From: Paracentrotus lividus
Lineage: Eukaryota; Echinodermata; Echinoidea; Camarodonta; Echinidae
Reading direction: 5' to 3'
DNA: 64,000 nucleotides
NCBI GenBank assembly: GCA_940671915.1
Contig: CALNVZ010003432.1
Span: forward strand, 9,083,342-9,147,341
In this document: positions 1 through 11,160 of the stretch, piece after piece
Numbering within the stretch: position 1 is the first letter of the stretch
Layout: each line of letters opens with the position of its first letter
Position numbers and translations under genes: made by a program
The notes under the pieces: model-generated
What the model was told of the DNA's origin: nothing
What the model saw: the letters and a program-made list of their open reading frames with translations, nothing else
The model's database searches: none

Positions 1-344
1 TGCCTAAAAAGGAATCCAACTTTCATTCATCAATCATTTTAAAACATGACAGTAGTGATTATGAACGTTATATCACTGGAAGTGCCACTCATTATCATTG
101 TATTGATATCTCTTTCAGCTCACCAATGTCACGCATCACTGAACCCTTGTTCTGAAATATCTTGCATTGTGATTGATGCAGTGTCAGCTTTTACATTATC
201 CATGGGGAATGAGGTTCTCTGGGTTGTCGTGACCAAGTAAAATGTTGAAATTACCTGGATAGGTAAGCTTAAGGACTAAATAAGTAAATTTTCAAACCCA
301 TTTATCAATCATTTATTTAAGTCACTGGAATGCTTTACTTAGAT

Positions 345-785
345 TTGTAGGATCTTTTGAAGCAAACTCATCTCACAGGAGCAGAGAGAAACCTATCACA
401 ATTTTGCGAGACAATTTCAAAACAATGGGGGTTCAGTGATGCATGATATTGGGATGAGCTGAGAGAGGTATCATTAGGATGTTAATGAGTTGTACTTTCC
501 ATTGATATAAATTCTTAATCATCACTGAAATATTCTTGAAGTTATATTATGATCAAAGTCGGGTTTCCTTTCCAGGCACATTCACACAAACCATCTCAGG
601 GTGCATGAAAGTGAACCACGCACAATTTTACAAGACTTTTCAAAACGATGTTTAGTGATGCGTGAATTGGTGAGGTGAGCGAGGTATCATTAGAATGGCA
701 ATGAGTGCACTTTACAGTGATATTAAATTTCATAATCACCATGGAATATTTTGAAATTATTGTTGATCAAAGTTGGGTTTCCTTT
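345..785 (+). repeat. Diverged tandem duplication, ~224-bp unit
   Basis: Two adjacent copies share CACAATTTT, GAGGTATCATTAG, CATCACTGAAATATT/CACCATGGAATATT and a final GATCAAAGT.GGGTTTCCTTT; the equivalent words start at 397 and 621. It is presumably in an upstream intron of FBXW4. No coding potential is apparent in 1-1519, including the short open frames at 46 and 1265. Confidence 0.65.
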
Positions 786-1519
786 TTTCGGACAACACCC
801 TGTAATAGCCTTGTACTGAAGAGGAATTCGCGATGACCGACTCGCAATTGCGAATAAAGTCACCGCGAAAATAACCACTTATACAGATTATTAAATTCAA
901 CTGCTGCATATATGATAGCTGTTTATAAAAATACAAGAGCAAAACAGCAGAGTGTATAGTCTGAATTATTTATAACATTGAATTTATACTATTATACTAT
1001 TTATATTTAAACTGATTATATTATTGTATGTTTCTCGGACTAGTACTACAAAGGAGCAGTGTAGAATAGCACACAATGGAGCACAGGTTTTATCACAGAG
1101 CGTCTTTATCAGAGTTCAAAACAGGGTAGAAAAACTCTATATACTTTACCTTATCTCGTTATAAGCTGATAGCAAATGTCAGCGCACCCTTCCTTCATTT
1201 ATTTGTTATTGAGAGAGATCAAGCTTTCTTGAGATATATTTTGCTTGTCAGAGAAAGCTGACTTGTGTCTGTAAATGGAATTGAACCAAACTTTTATTAT
1301 ATACTTACGGTAATGTTCAAGACAAAAAAATGTGATAAGTATTTGAGATGCCCACAGATATGGACAAAGTTGATTAAAGATGTGATTCCAGTGAAGGATT
1401 TTTCAAAGAATACTTTGATGCTGCATGTATTTCGCTTGTCATATTATTGTCCATGCAAGGCAAAAATTCTTGAGAAATGTACGTAACAAAAAAAAAAAAA
1501 AAAAATAAAAATAAAAAAT

Positions 1520-2330
1520 ATAGATATATTGACTGCTTTGAGGGACATGGTCGTTTCTAGATCCTGCTCAAGGGAATCTCCGCATCTGCTATAACCCAAG
1601 ACCGCAGGTCACGGGTTATGGCAGATTCGGAGATTCCCGAGAGCAGTCTAGAAACGACCATGTCCCGAAAATAAAAGCAGTCAATATATATTTTATATGC
1701 CGAATCTAAAAACAACAAACATGGTCTAATTTTGACCTAGAACTAACGTTAAGTCTAAGTGAAGTCTACGATCTAAGTTAGATTCTAAAATAACGTCAGA
1801 TCTAACTTAGACTAGCCTAGAAGTAGAACATGTCATGTAAGTTAAGTCAGTTCGAGCATGCATGCTCGCCACATCACATGCACAGGCAACACAATTGCAT
1901 TCTACTTACAGTTAACTGCAAAATGCCGAGGAAGATAGCCAGGAAGATTAACCTCTAAATCGCTTGTTTAGATCAACATCGTCATCGGAATTCAGGCTTA
2001 ACGCTCAACTAGAATAGCGCGACGAAAGAATTTTTCTACGCTGCGCGCGCGCGCGTTGACGCACAAGCAGCGGAGTTGTCTAAAATTATCGACCAAATCG
2101 CGCCGCAAATTATGGTATCTGAAATAAAGCAGCCTTGCACGTACCGTACGTAAACAAATGGGGATCGCACTATGCCCATGGGCAAAAAGTACTGTAAAAA
2201 TGTTCTATTGACCGGTAAAACCGGGAAAAATTACTATGGCGGCCATAGGTCAGATTATGACTGCACTTCCAACCAATCAGAAGACAGGATTATTAAAGAT
2301 TCTTATAATGAGGTATATAATAATTTATAT
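1520..2330 (+). repeat. Dispersed repeat copy A with long 5' hairpin
   Basis: Starts with ATATATTGACTGC and forms an ~80-nt inverted repeat (about 1522-1603 against 1613-1692; TATAACCC / GGGTTATG near the loop). It ends with ATGGCGGCCATAGGTC, CAACCAATCAGAAGACAGG and ATTATTAAAGATTCTTA. Copy B lies at 5231-6050 in the same orientation. It is CpG-rich around 2040-2110 (GCGCGCGCGCG). Confidence 0.8.
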
Positions 2331-2589
2331 AAAACAAAAAATAAAGACATTCATGCTATAGTTTGACCAAAAAGCACCCGAAAATGAAGATGGCTATTTG
2401 TATAGAATATAAAATACCTCTACTTTCATAGTTAACTTGTCTGTTAGAATATCAATTTTAATTCTTTTCATTACCATGGTTACAATTTCTATTGATATTT
2501 CTAAGTTTGATTTGATTCTTAAACGTCACTTTCAATAAAATTCTTTTCCTCTGCTTTTTAAATATATTAATTTCACATTATTTATCCAG

Positions 2590-2784
2590 CTTGTTGCCAT
2601 GGTTACAGCTAACTAATGAACATCTATACATCAGTGTGATGAATAAGATCTGTAGATACAAATTAAAACCAGGAGGCAAACTACATCCCTTGAAGCATAG
2701 CAAGAAAGAAGTCAACTTTTCCGGTCATTCTCAAGACATCAGCAAGTTTGTGGTCAAGGAGAATAATGTCATCAGTAGTGGAGG
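2590..2784 (+). CDS. FBXW4: FBXW4 exon: linker plus first WD repeat
   Basis: Acceptor TTTATCCAG before 2590 and donor GTAAGG at 2785. Encodes LPWLQLTNEHLYIS, a basic stretch, then SGHSQDIS...NNVISSGG, the GH-to-end half of a WD repeat whose D-strand is completed in the next exon. Enters in phase with one leading base and leaves two bases of a codon. Confidence 0.9.
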
Positions 2785-5700
2785 GTAAGGCAATTGATTT
2801 ATTGATTTAAATAGATATACAAGTTAGGATATAAAACTGTTATAGATTATTCTTGAGACCATCACCTCAGGCTATTGCACCCCCAAAATCCTACCAATTA
2901 GGATTAAAATCGCCTGAAACCTTTTGGCTGATTTTGATCATCAGTTTTTATGCGGGATAATGGAGTTCAAGAAAGTGTCCCAAGGGATATTAAGCTGGAG
3001 TTAAAACTGTAGGCATACTTCAGCAACAAGTAGTGGATTGGCTTGAAAATAATTAGCTAGGGATGAGTACTATTCGAAAGCATTACATGTACGTGCATTG
3101 CACAAAACATAGCGACAAAGTTTTGTTCACTTTATCAAAGATAGTAAATTACCCATTAAATCATTTTCTTTTAATGCAGCTTCTAGAGGGTTTGATAAGC
3201 AATGACACTACCTGTATCTTGTCTGTGCAGTAATTTCTACTATACACAAACTTTTCCATATCATTCTAAAAATAGAAAGACCAAAATCTTTCAGTGAGTG
3301 GCATGGTGAAAAATTTCACATGTTGGAAAAGTTGTAATCCCTGTATACTGTTAGTGTTAAAAGTGTTTGAATGCATAATTTGCATGTCTGAGTATTTCCT
3401 TTCCATAACAGTGACGGAAGAGTAATGGTATGGGACAAGGCTACTGGAACCACCATACAGACCATCCACGCCAGCCTGTGCAGCCTAACGAGCGTGGATG
3501 CCACTAGGGAGGTCATCATTGCAGGAACCAATAACCGAGGGGTGCAGATGTGGTACCAAGCTGATGGTAGAGGGGTGCGGGATATACCCATGAAAGATCG
3601 GGTGTGGTCAGTCAATATAGACCCATCACAAAGGTAAAGGAAAACATTTTCCTTGTTAAAAATGTTATGTTGTTACTTTTATCATGCTTTTATCATGCTT
3701 ATTCTAAATTGCAACCATCTGTTTTTTGTTTTTCTCCTTGAGCTGAAGTTCCTATTGTTTATCTTTAAATTTTTTATTTGATGATAAGTTGAAAGAATTT
3801 CACTGGTCAGTACTTGAGAAAATGTCCACTTCAGTATCGGGGTACTGATAATGAAAACATCACAAAATTGCAAAAATTAGACCCTCAATTTTTTAATCTA
3901 TTTATTTATTTATTTGGAAATTGTGAATATATATTGCAAAACTTTTATTTTATTCAGTAATAAATTTTTACTCTTTTAGGTAATTATGAGATATCTTTCA
4001 TTCGGGAGACATAATCTTCGTCATTCTTTTTATTTTGTTTTTAGTACATTCGCAACGGGCACATCAGGGAATACTGACTTTCATTCACTCAGAGTCTGGG
4101 ACATTGAAAAGTAAGTATTTCAAGTTTTGCCAAGTGTGAAATTCCAATCCATATCCTTGCTTTTCATGCCAGGAATAATTTGAGGGCTTATTTGATTAGG
4201 TTTTCTTCTGCAAATTAGCAACACTAGTATTTTTTCATTAAGTGCTATAGAGTACCAAAGTGTTGACGTCATAATCACCCGTCGTACCAGTTACTGGTTC
4301 TAAACAAAAAAGGCCGTGCATGAGGTTTAGCCTAAATGCGGTCAAGCAATGGGCTAGACTCATGTACATACACAAACAGGTTTCGGTGCTATCTTGTTGC
4401 TATTGTTCAACACAAGATTGTTTAGAACCAGCAACCATGACAACACCAACGTTATGACATCACACTTTGGTACTCTATATACTTTAAACAACAAGGAATC
4501 AAAGCCATTAACTATGTTTAGCCCTCAAACAGCCCATATAACTGCCCTTCTAACATCCATTAAACGACCGAAACAGCCCTTCTGGTTTTCGTCCGCCATA
4601 GCCCTGGAAATTTTTAGTATACTAAGCGTGTCAATCAGTACAAACAATGGGCATGTAATAGAACAGGGATTTCAGTACACATTCAGATTGGCAACATTTG
4701 AACCTTTTTATCAAACGTAAATGGTATTTCTCACTGAGAATTTAGATGTTCTGAGAAGTCCATGTAAAACTAAATCTTTGTTGAAATTCAATGTAGCACA
4801 GACGTATAATTTGAAGGGCAAATAAAGAAATGATATTATTCTCATCATTATTCACAGCTCTGACAGCATGCTGGTGTGTGGCGACAACAAGAGGCAAGGG
4901 GAAGGTATTCTTGATCTGCGTTTTGAGTCTCCACACATCCTTCTGTCTGCTGGATATGACACCTATGTTCGGCAATGGGATATACGTACACCAAGGTGAA
5001 CTTACTACATGTGATATGGCGGCTCGAATCATCTAAGTTGCCAGAATTCACTTGTCGGTTTTATGTGCTTTTTGATACTTGAGATTCCAATGTTTCAATG
5101 ATATAATTTACTGAAGTATATCCAAAATTAACCTTAGAGTAGAGCTATTAATGATATCCTCTGCAGGAAAACATGCTTCTCCTGCCTTTTGCTGTTTTGA
5201 GTTAAGGATCAAATACAGACATGTAATATATTGTAGATATATTGACTGCTATGACAGGCATAGTGGTTTTATAGGCTCAAGGGGACCTCCCAACCTGCTA
5301 TGACCCGAGGCGTAAGTCAATATATCTTTTATATGCCGAAAAACAAGGAGATCTAAAAATAATATACATGGTCTAATTTACACCTAAGTTAGGCCTAACT
5401 TTTCTCTAACATTATGTAGCAAGCCAACCTACAGGCCCCCGCTGGGGACGGGGCCCTGCAACAACATGCAACACAACAGTCAGTTGTTGCTCGCCGCAAA
5501 TATTGGTATTCTACTTACAGTTACTGCAGATTTGCTGTTCTTGCTGTCCAAATAGAAGAAGATTAGCCTCTGACATCTTGTTTTAAATAGGGTTTTTAAC
5601 AAACACGGCTATATCGGGCTAAACTAAACACTCCTCTGAAAATCTGGAATCTATTCTATCAATGTTTACGATGAAAAAATTTGTCTGAGCTGCTCGTCTC

Positions 5701-7039
5701 TGCGGGTGAATTGCATGCGCAAGCTGTCTAAACTTATTGACTAAATCGCTCTGCAAATTCAGAGCAACTTTTTGCACGTAAACAAACGGGAATCGTGATG
5801 GCCATGCAAGCTGTCTAAAGTTATCGACTAAATCGCGCTGCAAATTCAGAGCAAATTTTTGCACGTAAACAAATGGGGATCATGCTAGCCATGGAAAAAG
5901 AATTGTAAGAAATGCACTATGTCGTGGTAAAACCGGGAAAAATTACTATGGCGGCCATAGGTCCGAACATGATTGCACTTTCAACCAATCAGAAGACAGG
6001 ATTATTAAAGATTCTTAAAATGAGGTATATAATATAACGTATATTATGATATATTTCAGTTGGGGAATGTCCTATACCGTTGACACCTTAAATACATTTT
6101 TATATCGACATGCAACGGACATGATCACCAAGTTGAATAGCACTTAAACGCTTCCTTACAATATCCCTAATTTCTTTATCTATTCTTTATTACAGAATTC
6201 CTGTGATGGAGTTTGAAGAGCCTAGTGACAATGCTGTCTATTGCATCTCATCTGATAACAACCACTTCATAGCAGCTGGGTACTGTCGTCATGGTATTGT
6301 GAGGTTTTGGGATAAACGCAGGAAAGATGAATGTATTCAGGTGATTGGAATAATAATGCTATAATCAAGTATAATCACAATCATTCTTAAACTAAATGGT
6401 TCATATTCTGAATTGAAGACTGAGTTTGTATGAGTTGAAGTCCGTGCAAAGCTATTGTGCGATACTTTTGTCTGATCCATCAGGCATCAGTCAACATCAG
6501 ATAAAAAGACAGCACAATAGCTTTGCTCGACCTTCAACTCATACCAACTCAGTCTTGGGTCCAGAATATGGGCGATTGTCAATTGGAATCTTGGCAATAT
6601 CAGGCCTACAATGGCTTTGTTGGGCAGTAAATTTACTGTTAGTTGCAAATTTGTTTTTATCTGGTCACCTAAATTGGATTCAAGTGTGAAAAGTTTCCAA
6701 TAAATACAGTATAAAAAGTAGCAGAAAGAATTACTGTACCAAAAAAAAAAAAAAATGAGAAAAATAAAAGTATTTAAACTTTTATCATCTCTATAATTCT
6801 TGTAACCATTCTGTCGTTGCATTTCTTTATCTTATCAATTCTTTCTTCGTTTCCCTCAACAGACATTCTATGTAGGAAGAAACATCCGATCGCCGGTCTA
6901 CAGTCTTCAATTCAACCAACATTGTCTCTATGCTGCCTTATCTCATGATGTGTATGTTCTTGACTTTGGTGCTTACAAACCAAGCAATGAAGAGTCTATC
7001 AACCTGTTCAACTCTTTCTCAACTCCATCATCACACTAG
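2590..7039 (+). CDS. FBXW4: F-box/WD repeat-containing protein 4 (dactylin), 3' six exons, 5' part outside window
   Basis: Seen: six exons, 2590-2784, 3412-3633, 4045-4110, 4858-4995, 6196-6340 and 6863-7039, each bounded by AG/GT. Their phases (2,2,2,2,0) join into one frame of about 313 residues ending in TAG at 7037-7039. The product is a WD40 propeller: SGHSQDIS, DGRVMVWDK, DRVWSVNIDP, LRVWDIE, LLSAGYDTYVRQWDIRT, GIVRFWDKRR and LYAALSHDVYVLDFG. Known: these blocks follow vertebrate FBXW4 in order, including the diagnostic ESP.xLLSxGYDTYVRxWD and LYAALS...VLDF segments. FBXW4 is the substrate-binding subunit of an SCF-type ubiquitin ligase and is linked to limb development in vertebrates. 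Human FBXW4 is about 412 residues, so the F-box and first residues must be encoded upstream of position 1; I found no F-box exon in 1-2589. Orthology is a confident inference from the aligned motifs. Confidence 0.93.
3412..3633 (+). CDS. FBXW4: FBXW4 exon: WD repeats 1-3
   Basis: Acceptor CATAACAG and donor GTAAAG. Encodes DGRVMVWDKATG, a repeat with VIIAGTNNRGVQMW, and the conserved DRVWSVNIDP strand, matching DRVWSIAISP of the vertebrate protein. Confidence 0.92.
4045..4110 (+). CDS. FBXW4: FBXW4 exon: 66-nt WD40 exon
   Basis: Short exon between TTTTTAG and GTAAGT. It encodes STFATGTSGNTDFHSLRVWD, which corresponds to the FVTGT...SPLRIWDL segment of vertebrate FBXW4. It is recognised only because both flanking exons join to it in frame. 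Confidence 0.88.
4858..4995 (+). CDS. FBXW4: FBXW4 exon: GYDTYVRxWD blade
   Basis: Acceptor TATTCACAG and donor GTGAAC. Encodes GEGILDLRFESPHILLSAGY then DTYVRQWDIRTP, the best-conserved block of the FBXW4 family. It is the strongest single piece of evidence for the gene's identity. Confidence 0.94.
5231..6050 (+). repeat. Dispersed repeat copy B
   Basis: Same head (GATATATTGACTGCTATGA), middle (ATACATGGTCTAATTT) and tail (ATGGCGGCCATAGGTC...CAACCAATCAGAAGACAGG) as copy A. The second arm of the head hairpin is largely deleted. About 105 bp is duplicated in tandem (the words CAAATTCAGAGCAA and GCACGTAAACAAA each occur twice, 5,755-5,875). It fills most of the intron between the fourth and fifth FBXW4 exons of the window. 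Confidence 0.8.
6196..6340 (+). CDS. FBXW4: FBXW4 exon: penultimate WD repeats
   Basis: Acceptor TTTATTACAG and donor GTGATT. Encodes PVMEFEEPSDNAVYCISSD, NNHFIAAGY and GIVRFWDKRRKDECIQ. This is equivalent to MEWEEPHDSTLYCLQTDGNH...GVVRLWDRR in vertebrates. Confidence 0.94.
6401..6570. repeat. Intronic hairpin (near-perfect inverted repeat)
   Basis: Arms of about 80 nt meet near 6490: AAGACTGAGTTTGTATGAG on the left against CTCATACCAACTCAGTCTT on the right, with GCAAAGCTATTGTG / CACAATAGCTTTGC inside. Outer CATATTCTG / CCAGAATATG extends the pairing. It lies in the last FBXW4 intron. Probably a short MITE; no clear target duplication. Confidence 0.75.
6863..7039 (+). CDS. FBXW4: FBXW4 terminal exon and stop
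   Basis: Acceptor CCCTCAACAG. Encodes SPVYSLQFNQHCLYAALSHD then VYVLDFG, and a tail YKPSNEESINLFNSFSTPSS with a final H. The tail extends past the point where vertebrate FBXW4 ends and is made from the first unit of a tandem repeat that continues into the 3' UTR. Stop TAG at 7037-7039. Confidence 0.93.
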   Translation, partial: TFYVGRNIRSPVYSLQFNQHCLYAALSHDVYVLDFGAYKPSNEESINLFNSFSTPSSH

Positions 7040-7290
7040 TCTGCAGGAATACATGTACATGTAGTATCAATTTTGAAACGTAACTCTTTTGGTGAATCTA
7101 TCAACCTGTTAAACTCTTTTGTCAAGCACATGATCACACTAGTCTGCAGGAACAGACTCTCTTTTAAAACTTTGGTGAATCTGTCGACTGGTTCAACTCT
7201 TTATCAATCCCATCATCACACTAGTCTGCAGGAACAGACTCTATTGTAGATCCTCAATTACATTTTGGTGATTCCTTGTGACTGGTCGTG
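6989..7290 (+). repeat. Tandem repeat spanning the FBXW4 stop codon
   Basis: Three clear copies start near 6989, 7091 and 7174, with a decayed fourth from about 7264. Each runs GAATCTATCAACCTG, then AACTCTTT, then ATCACACTAGTCTGCAGG. The first copy is coding and supplies the stop codon; the others lie in the 3' UTR. Spacing is about 80-100 bp. Confidence 0.85.
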
Positions 7291-7955
7291 CATGTCGTTG
7301 CAAGTTGTCCTTTTCAAATTTCATGGAGGGGAGGTGCACACTTTTGTGGGGATGCTGGAGGATGCAGGAAATACATGTACTCTTGCTGCAGCCATGTCAA
7401 AATGCAAAAAAAAAAATGATAATAATAATAACTTCAAAAACTGTTCGTGTGAAGGAATTAGGGACAGAAACTGTGTGTCTGCATGGTGTTACAGTTCAGA
7501 CTGTCTATTTGTGTTGCCATCCAAACTTCGTTGAGAAAATGAAAATTGCATCAGTGGTTGTTTTGTTATGAAACAGCTGGATTGGTTAGATCTAATTCAG
7601 ATATATATTTTTTAACAAAACCTGTGAGTTGCCTCATCTACCACAGTAGAGGCATAATGGTCATTTGGTAGAGCAGTGGTCACTTAAAATGGTAAATTCA
7701 TATCACAAAACTAATGTGTTTGCATTGTGTCCTATCGTTAGGCATTAATCATGATTGTCAAATCCCTTGGATATTGAAAAGCTGTAGAACCCTTCTCATT
7801 TTAAGCATTGAATGGCCTTTTAATCACTTGGATATAATAAAAGATCATTATTATTATTCTTATTTTGTAATGTTTCTGCATTTATTGTTGAATGGGAAAC
7901 AAATTGTTTATCCAGCGATATATACAGAATGACATAATTGATTTACATAAATGGA

Positions 7956-7961
7956 AATAAA
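7956..7961 (+). promoter_or_regulatory. Candidate poly(A) signal AATAAA for FBXW4
   Basis: AATAAA lies 917 bp after the FBXW4 stop and 14 bp before the left edge of the DIRS-like insertion. Whether it is used cannot be judged from sequence. Another A/T-rich candidate lies near 7836. Confidence 0.4.
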
Positions 7962-7975
7962 ATATGGTATCATTG

Positions 7976-8165
7976 TGATTTACTTCAAAAGAATGATATA
8001 TTTGCCTACTTTGCTATTCGTCCTCGAATCGCCCAACCAACCGATACTTTAACCCCGAAAATTTTGCTCTATTGTCTCCTATCTTCCCCTCCCCTGTGAG
8101 AAGGGCGCCTCTCATGATGAGGGCACTCAGCCAAAACATTCCCCACAAACTTCCTCTTTTCTCAT
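7976..8165 (+). repeat. Left inverted terminal repeat of DIRS-like element
   Basis: The shared part runs from about 7992 to 8165, including CGAATCGCCCAACCAACCGA and CACTCAGCCAAAACATTCCC. The outer extension (TGATTTACTTCAAAAGAATG) is matched only by the internal complementary region. Confidence 0.85.
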
Positions 8166-8376
8166 CGGCTGCCGCCGACGCGAGTAACCTCGAGAATTTG
8201 CTCCCGCAAATGGTTTGTTTTTCACTTTTTAGTGAACTTTTTGATGCCTATTTGTGGGTGCTTGCTCTTTAGTTGTCCTAGCTAATGTCTAGGTCGTGGT
8301 TTCCTATTAATTGGGAGTAATTTGAGGGCGTTTTTTGAGTAATTCTGTTGGATTTACGGCACCTTCTCCCTAGCTT

Positions 8377-8877
8377 TTGACATTCATTACGTGCGTGGTT
8401 TATTTTGCACCTTGTGGTGCGGGCCTTTGTTCTCCCGTACCGCGCTTCATTTCACTCAGTTTAGTGAAGCCCCTTGTTGGGTGGGGAGAGGCCTTTGGGA
8501 CCCTTCCTGTCCAGGGCAGATCTAATCTCCTTTGTATAAGTGTCTTTTTCTTCATATATTGCAGAGTGTTTTCTTATTCCGAGGGGAAGAAGAAACATCA
8601 ATCTATTCTTGTATCTCTGAGACTTCAAACATCGCCGACTCTCATCGGAGAGTCTCATCTCAGGGAAGGCACGAAGTCCGGATTCTCTGCATATTTTATT
8701 AGAGGCCGTGGAGCGTTAGACGGGAACGAAAGCTGTTCAGATCTGTTTTCACCGAAAGTAAGTCGGGATTCACAACCCCGCCGCGGGGCGAGTATGGGCC
8801 GGTGGCAGCTGGTAAGTCCACACCTTTACGGTACCGTGAGCGCCCGGAAAGTCGTCGTGTGGGAGTCACGCAAGTGA
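8377..8877 (+). pseudogene. Longest open frame of the DIRS-like element, possible gag remnant
   Basis: A 166-codon frame in the 5' part of the element, where DIRS elements carry ORF1 (gag). I see no recognisable motif. The first half is hydrophobic and the second half basic and serine-rich (REGTKSGF, RGRGALDG, SRDSQPRRGAS). Its position is the only support for a gag assignment, and it may be chance. Confidence 0.3.
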
Positions 8878-8929
8878 ACTCCTGGACGGGTCAGTCGCCT
8901 ATCGTCGGGCCTATCCCAGCGACGCACCC

Positions 8930-9560
8930 CAAATCGATCTTGGTGAGGGATCGAGGAGGGCAACTTCGTTTATGATCATGTTTGACATGATCTAGTGAAG
9001 TTGTGGGATCGATCGTGAATCTTCCAACATCGATCAAGATCCGATCGAAGGGTTGCTTGCCACCTGAAGATCGGTCTAGTATCGATAGCCAGTATCGGTA
9101 TCGTTATCGGATATCGGTAGTAATCGATCACATTCATCGATCATGAATATTATCGATCGATCACTTCAAATCGATCACAGTTTTGAATCGATCACAACAA
9201 ATCGATTACAACACAATCGATCACGTTTGAATCGATCACAAATAATCGATTACAGTTTGAATCGATTACAACATAAAATCGACACGATTGAATCGATCAC
9301 AACATAATCGATTACAGTTTGAATCGATCACAACATAATCGACACGATTGAATCGATTACAAACATAATCGATCACAGATGAATCGATTCACGCCAAATC
9401 GTATCAATTTTGAATCGATCCCGCCAAAAATCGATCTCTTGATGAATCGATCATAACAACAATCGATTATAATAAATCGATCTCACCAAAAATCGATCTT
9501 CTGTTGAATATATTCATGTCAGAATCGATTGCAGTCATGTTGTTCTCTACATCTCGATTT
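8930..9560 (+). repeat. ATCGAT-rich degenerate short tandem repeat inside the DIRS-like element
   Basis: AATCGATCACAA, AATCGATTACA and close variants recur more than 30 times in about 600 bp, spaced roughly 12-25 bp. The run is bounded by unique DIRS-internal sequence on both sides. Confidence 0.85.
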
Positions 9561-10965
9561 CCCATGGTTCCTGCCCTGGTAAAATCAATCCGACAGATTT
9601 ATTTGTAGACAGAATGATCATGTTGTTTGGTCATGGGAAATAATCAAGTCAAATACCATCGTAGTTATTTGATCGTGATCAAAGTCGGAGTTCACTACCA
9701 CTCACAAGGATGCAGAAGTGGGATTTTTCGTCGAGTCCACGTCCACGTCCCACCTTCTCCGTGAAACTATTACGAGAACCTCATATCACGTTTTCCTTAA
9801 TGGAAGGATCATTCTACAGCTATCATGTCATATCGCTCGCCACAATTGATTGCGATATGAACGGCTTGGGATGGGATGGTTTTCCTATTCCTTTGGCTAG
9901 GTCACCTTGACTTGACTCGATCCAGAAGTGATGAGTCAGGAGGGTGGTCAATCTACCATGTTGTCGAAAATCTTCCTTCACGGAATATTATGGTGTTTAA
10001 AAAAATTTATTTCTTCTTCAAGGCTATCGATATTTCCCTTCTCGGTCTATTCTTCAATATCGACCTATTTTTTAAAATAAGGTAGAGCACCTATCTAGTA
10101 GACTTGATGTTTCGAGTTCTTCCCGAGGAGATCTATTTCGCAAGTTAGGGCGGAAATAGAAGCTCTCCTTGCGAGTTCGGAAGCGAATTTCGAGACCCAC
10201 CGGAGGGGACTCGGATTGGTACCGGAGTCTCTCGGAATGGGTAATTCCTACAATGTCGTAATTACCGATCGATAATGTTTCGGAGCAGACGTCGCAGCAG
10301 TTCTTCCTCAGGTCGCGTCACTCCACCACTCCGTGGTAGGGATTTCTATCGGAGACTAATTAGACTACGCACTAAGATTAAGGAGTTAACCTCTTCCTCA
10401 CTCGGAGTTCGGTTCTCACGAATCCGCATCGAGAAAATTTTAGTAATTTCTCTATCTTAAGAAAAGGGGGGGGGGTGTTTGATACCAGATCATCGCTCCA
10501 CCCTTGCAAGGATATTCAGATCGCGCTTCGATTGATGTTGATTAACGTAACTGCGACGTAATAGGCCAGTCTATCTGATAGAGGTCCGTCTTATTCTTCA
10601 GAGAAGAAGTTCACTACTCAGTTCGGACTCAATGGAGTTTGTCCGAGAAGAATCCGAGCTTTTAACCATATATACGATCTGTATGCGAGGATTCAAACCG
10701 GAAGTATCTCAGGATCATTCAGCATTTCCGAATAGATTTATGATTTGATAATACAGAGCCTTAAGTTTTCTACCTAAAACTCACTAGGAAGAATGAAGGA
10801 AAGGTCTAAGGCGAGATTTATTCTTACTCAGGAGAACTAGGACCCCTTCTTTCAGACCATTATCGTCAATAATGTTTGAGATGACAGTCGAAATGCGGGT
10901 CACTAATCGAATCTCAAGTGATCAGAGAGGTTCACTTGTAACTGGGTGATCGCTCCCGTAGTTAA

Positions 10966-11160
10966 ATGAAGGAAGGTTATGTCAGAACTGTGAGTTCGAG
11001 TTCCGACAAGGAAAATTTTTATCTTAAAATCTTCATCCTGGCCGGTCTTTCGCCCCGCCCTTCTGTCCCACCAAAGGGAAAGTGTCTGCAGGAAAGAGTT
11101 CTGAGACAGCTTGGGGTCATGGTTGTCTTACCAGTTTTACTGGACTGGCTTTCCGGATGA
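10966..11160 (+). pseudogene. Remnant of DIRS reverse transcriptase (fingers/palm motifs)
   Basis: The frame contains ILAGLSPRPSVPPKG, aligning with the DIRS/Ngaro RT block LPFGLSxAPxxFxK, and then LRQLGVMVVLPVLLDWL, aligning with LRxxGVxVxxYLDDWL. The catalytic YLDD is VLLD here, so one catalytic Asp is lost, and a stop follows at 11158. Downstream SLITTSKSIIT resembles the LGFxINxxKS block in the next frame segment. The alignment is by eye against remembered family motifs, but the spacing of the blocks is right. Confidence 0.6.

Noticed and set aside
1265-1486. 73-codon frame considered as an F-box exon of FBXW4
   Set aside because: It lacks the LPxEILxxIFxYL pattern of F-box helices and has no acceptor or donor pair in a matching phase.
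4394-4720. 108-codon + frame in an FBXW4 intron
   Set aside because: Lies between two confirmed FBXW4 exons, has no splice partners and no domain features.
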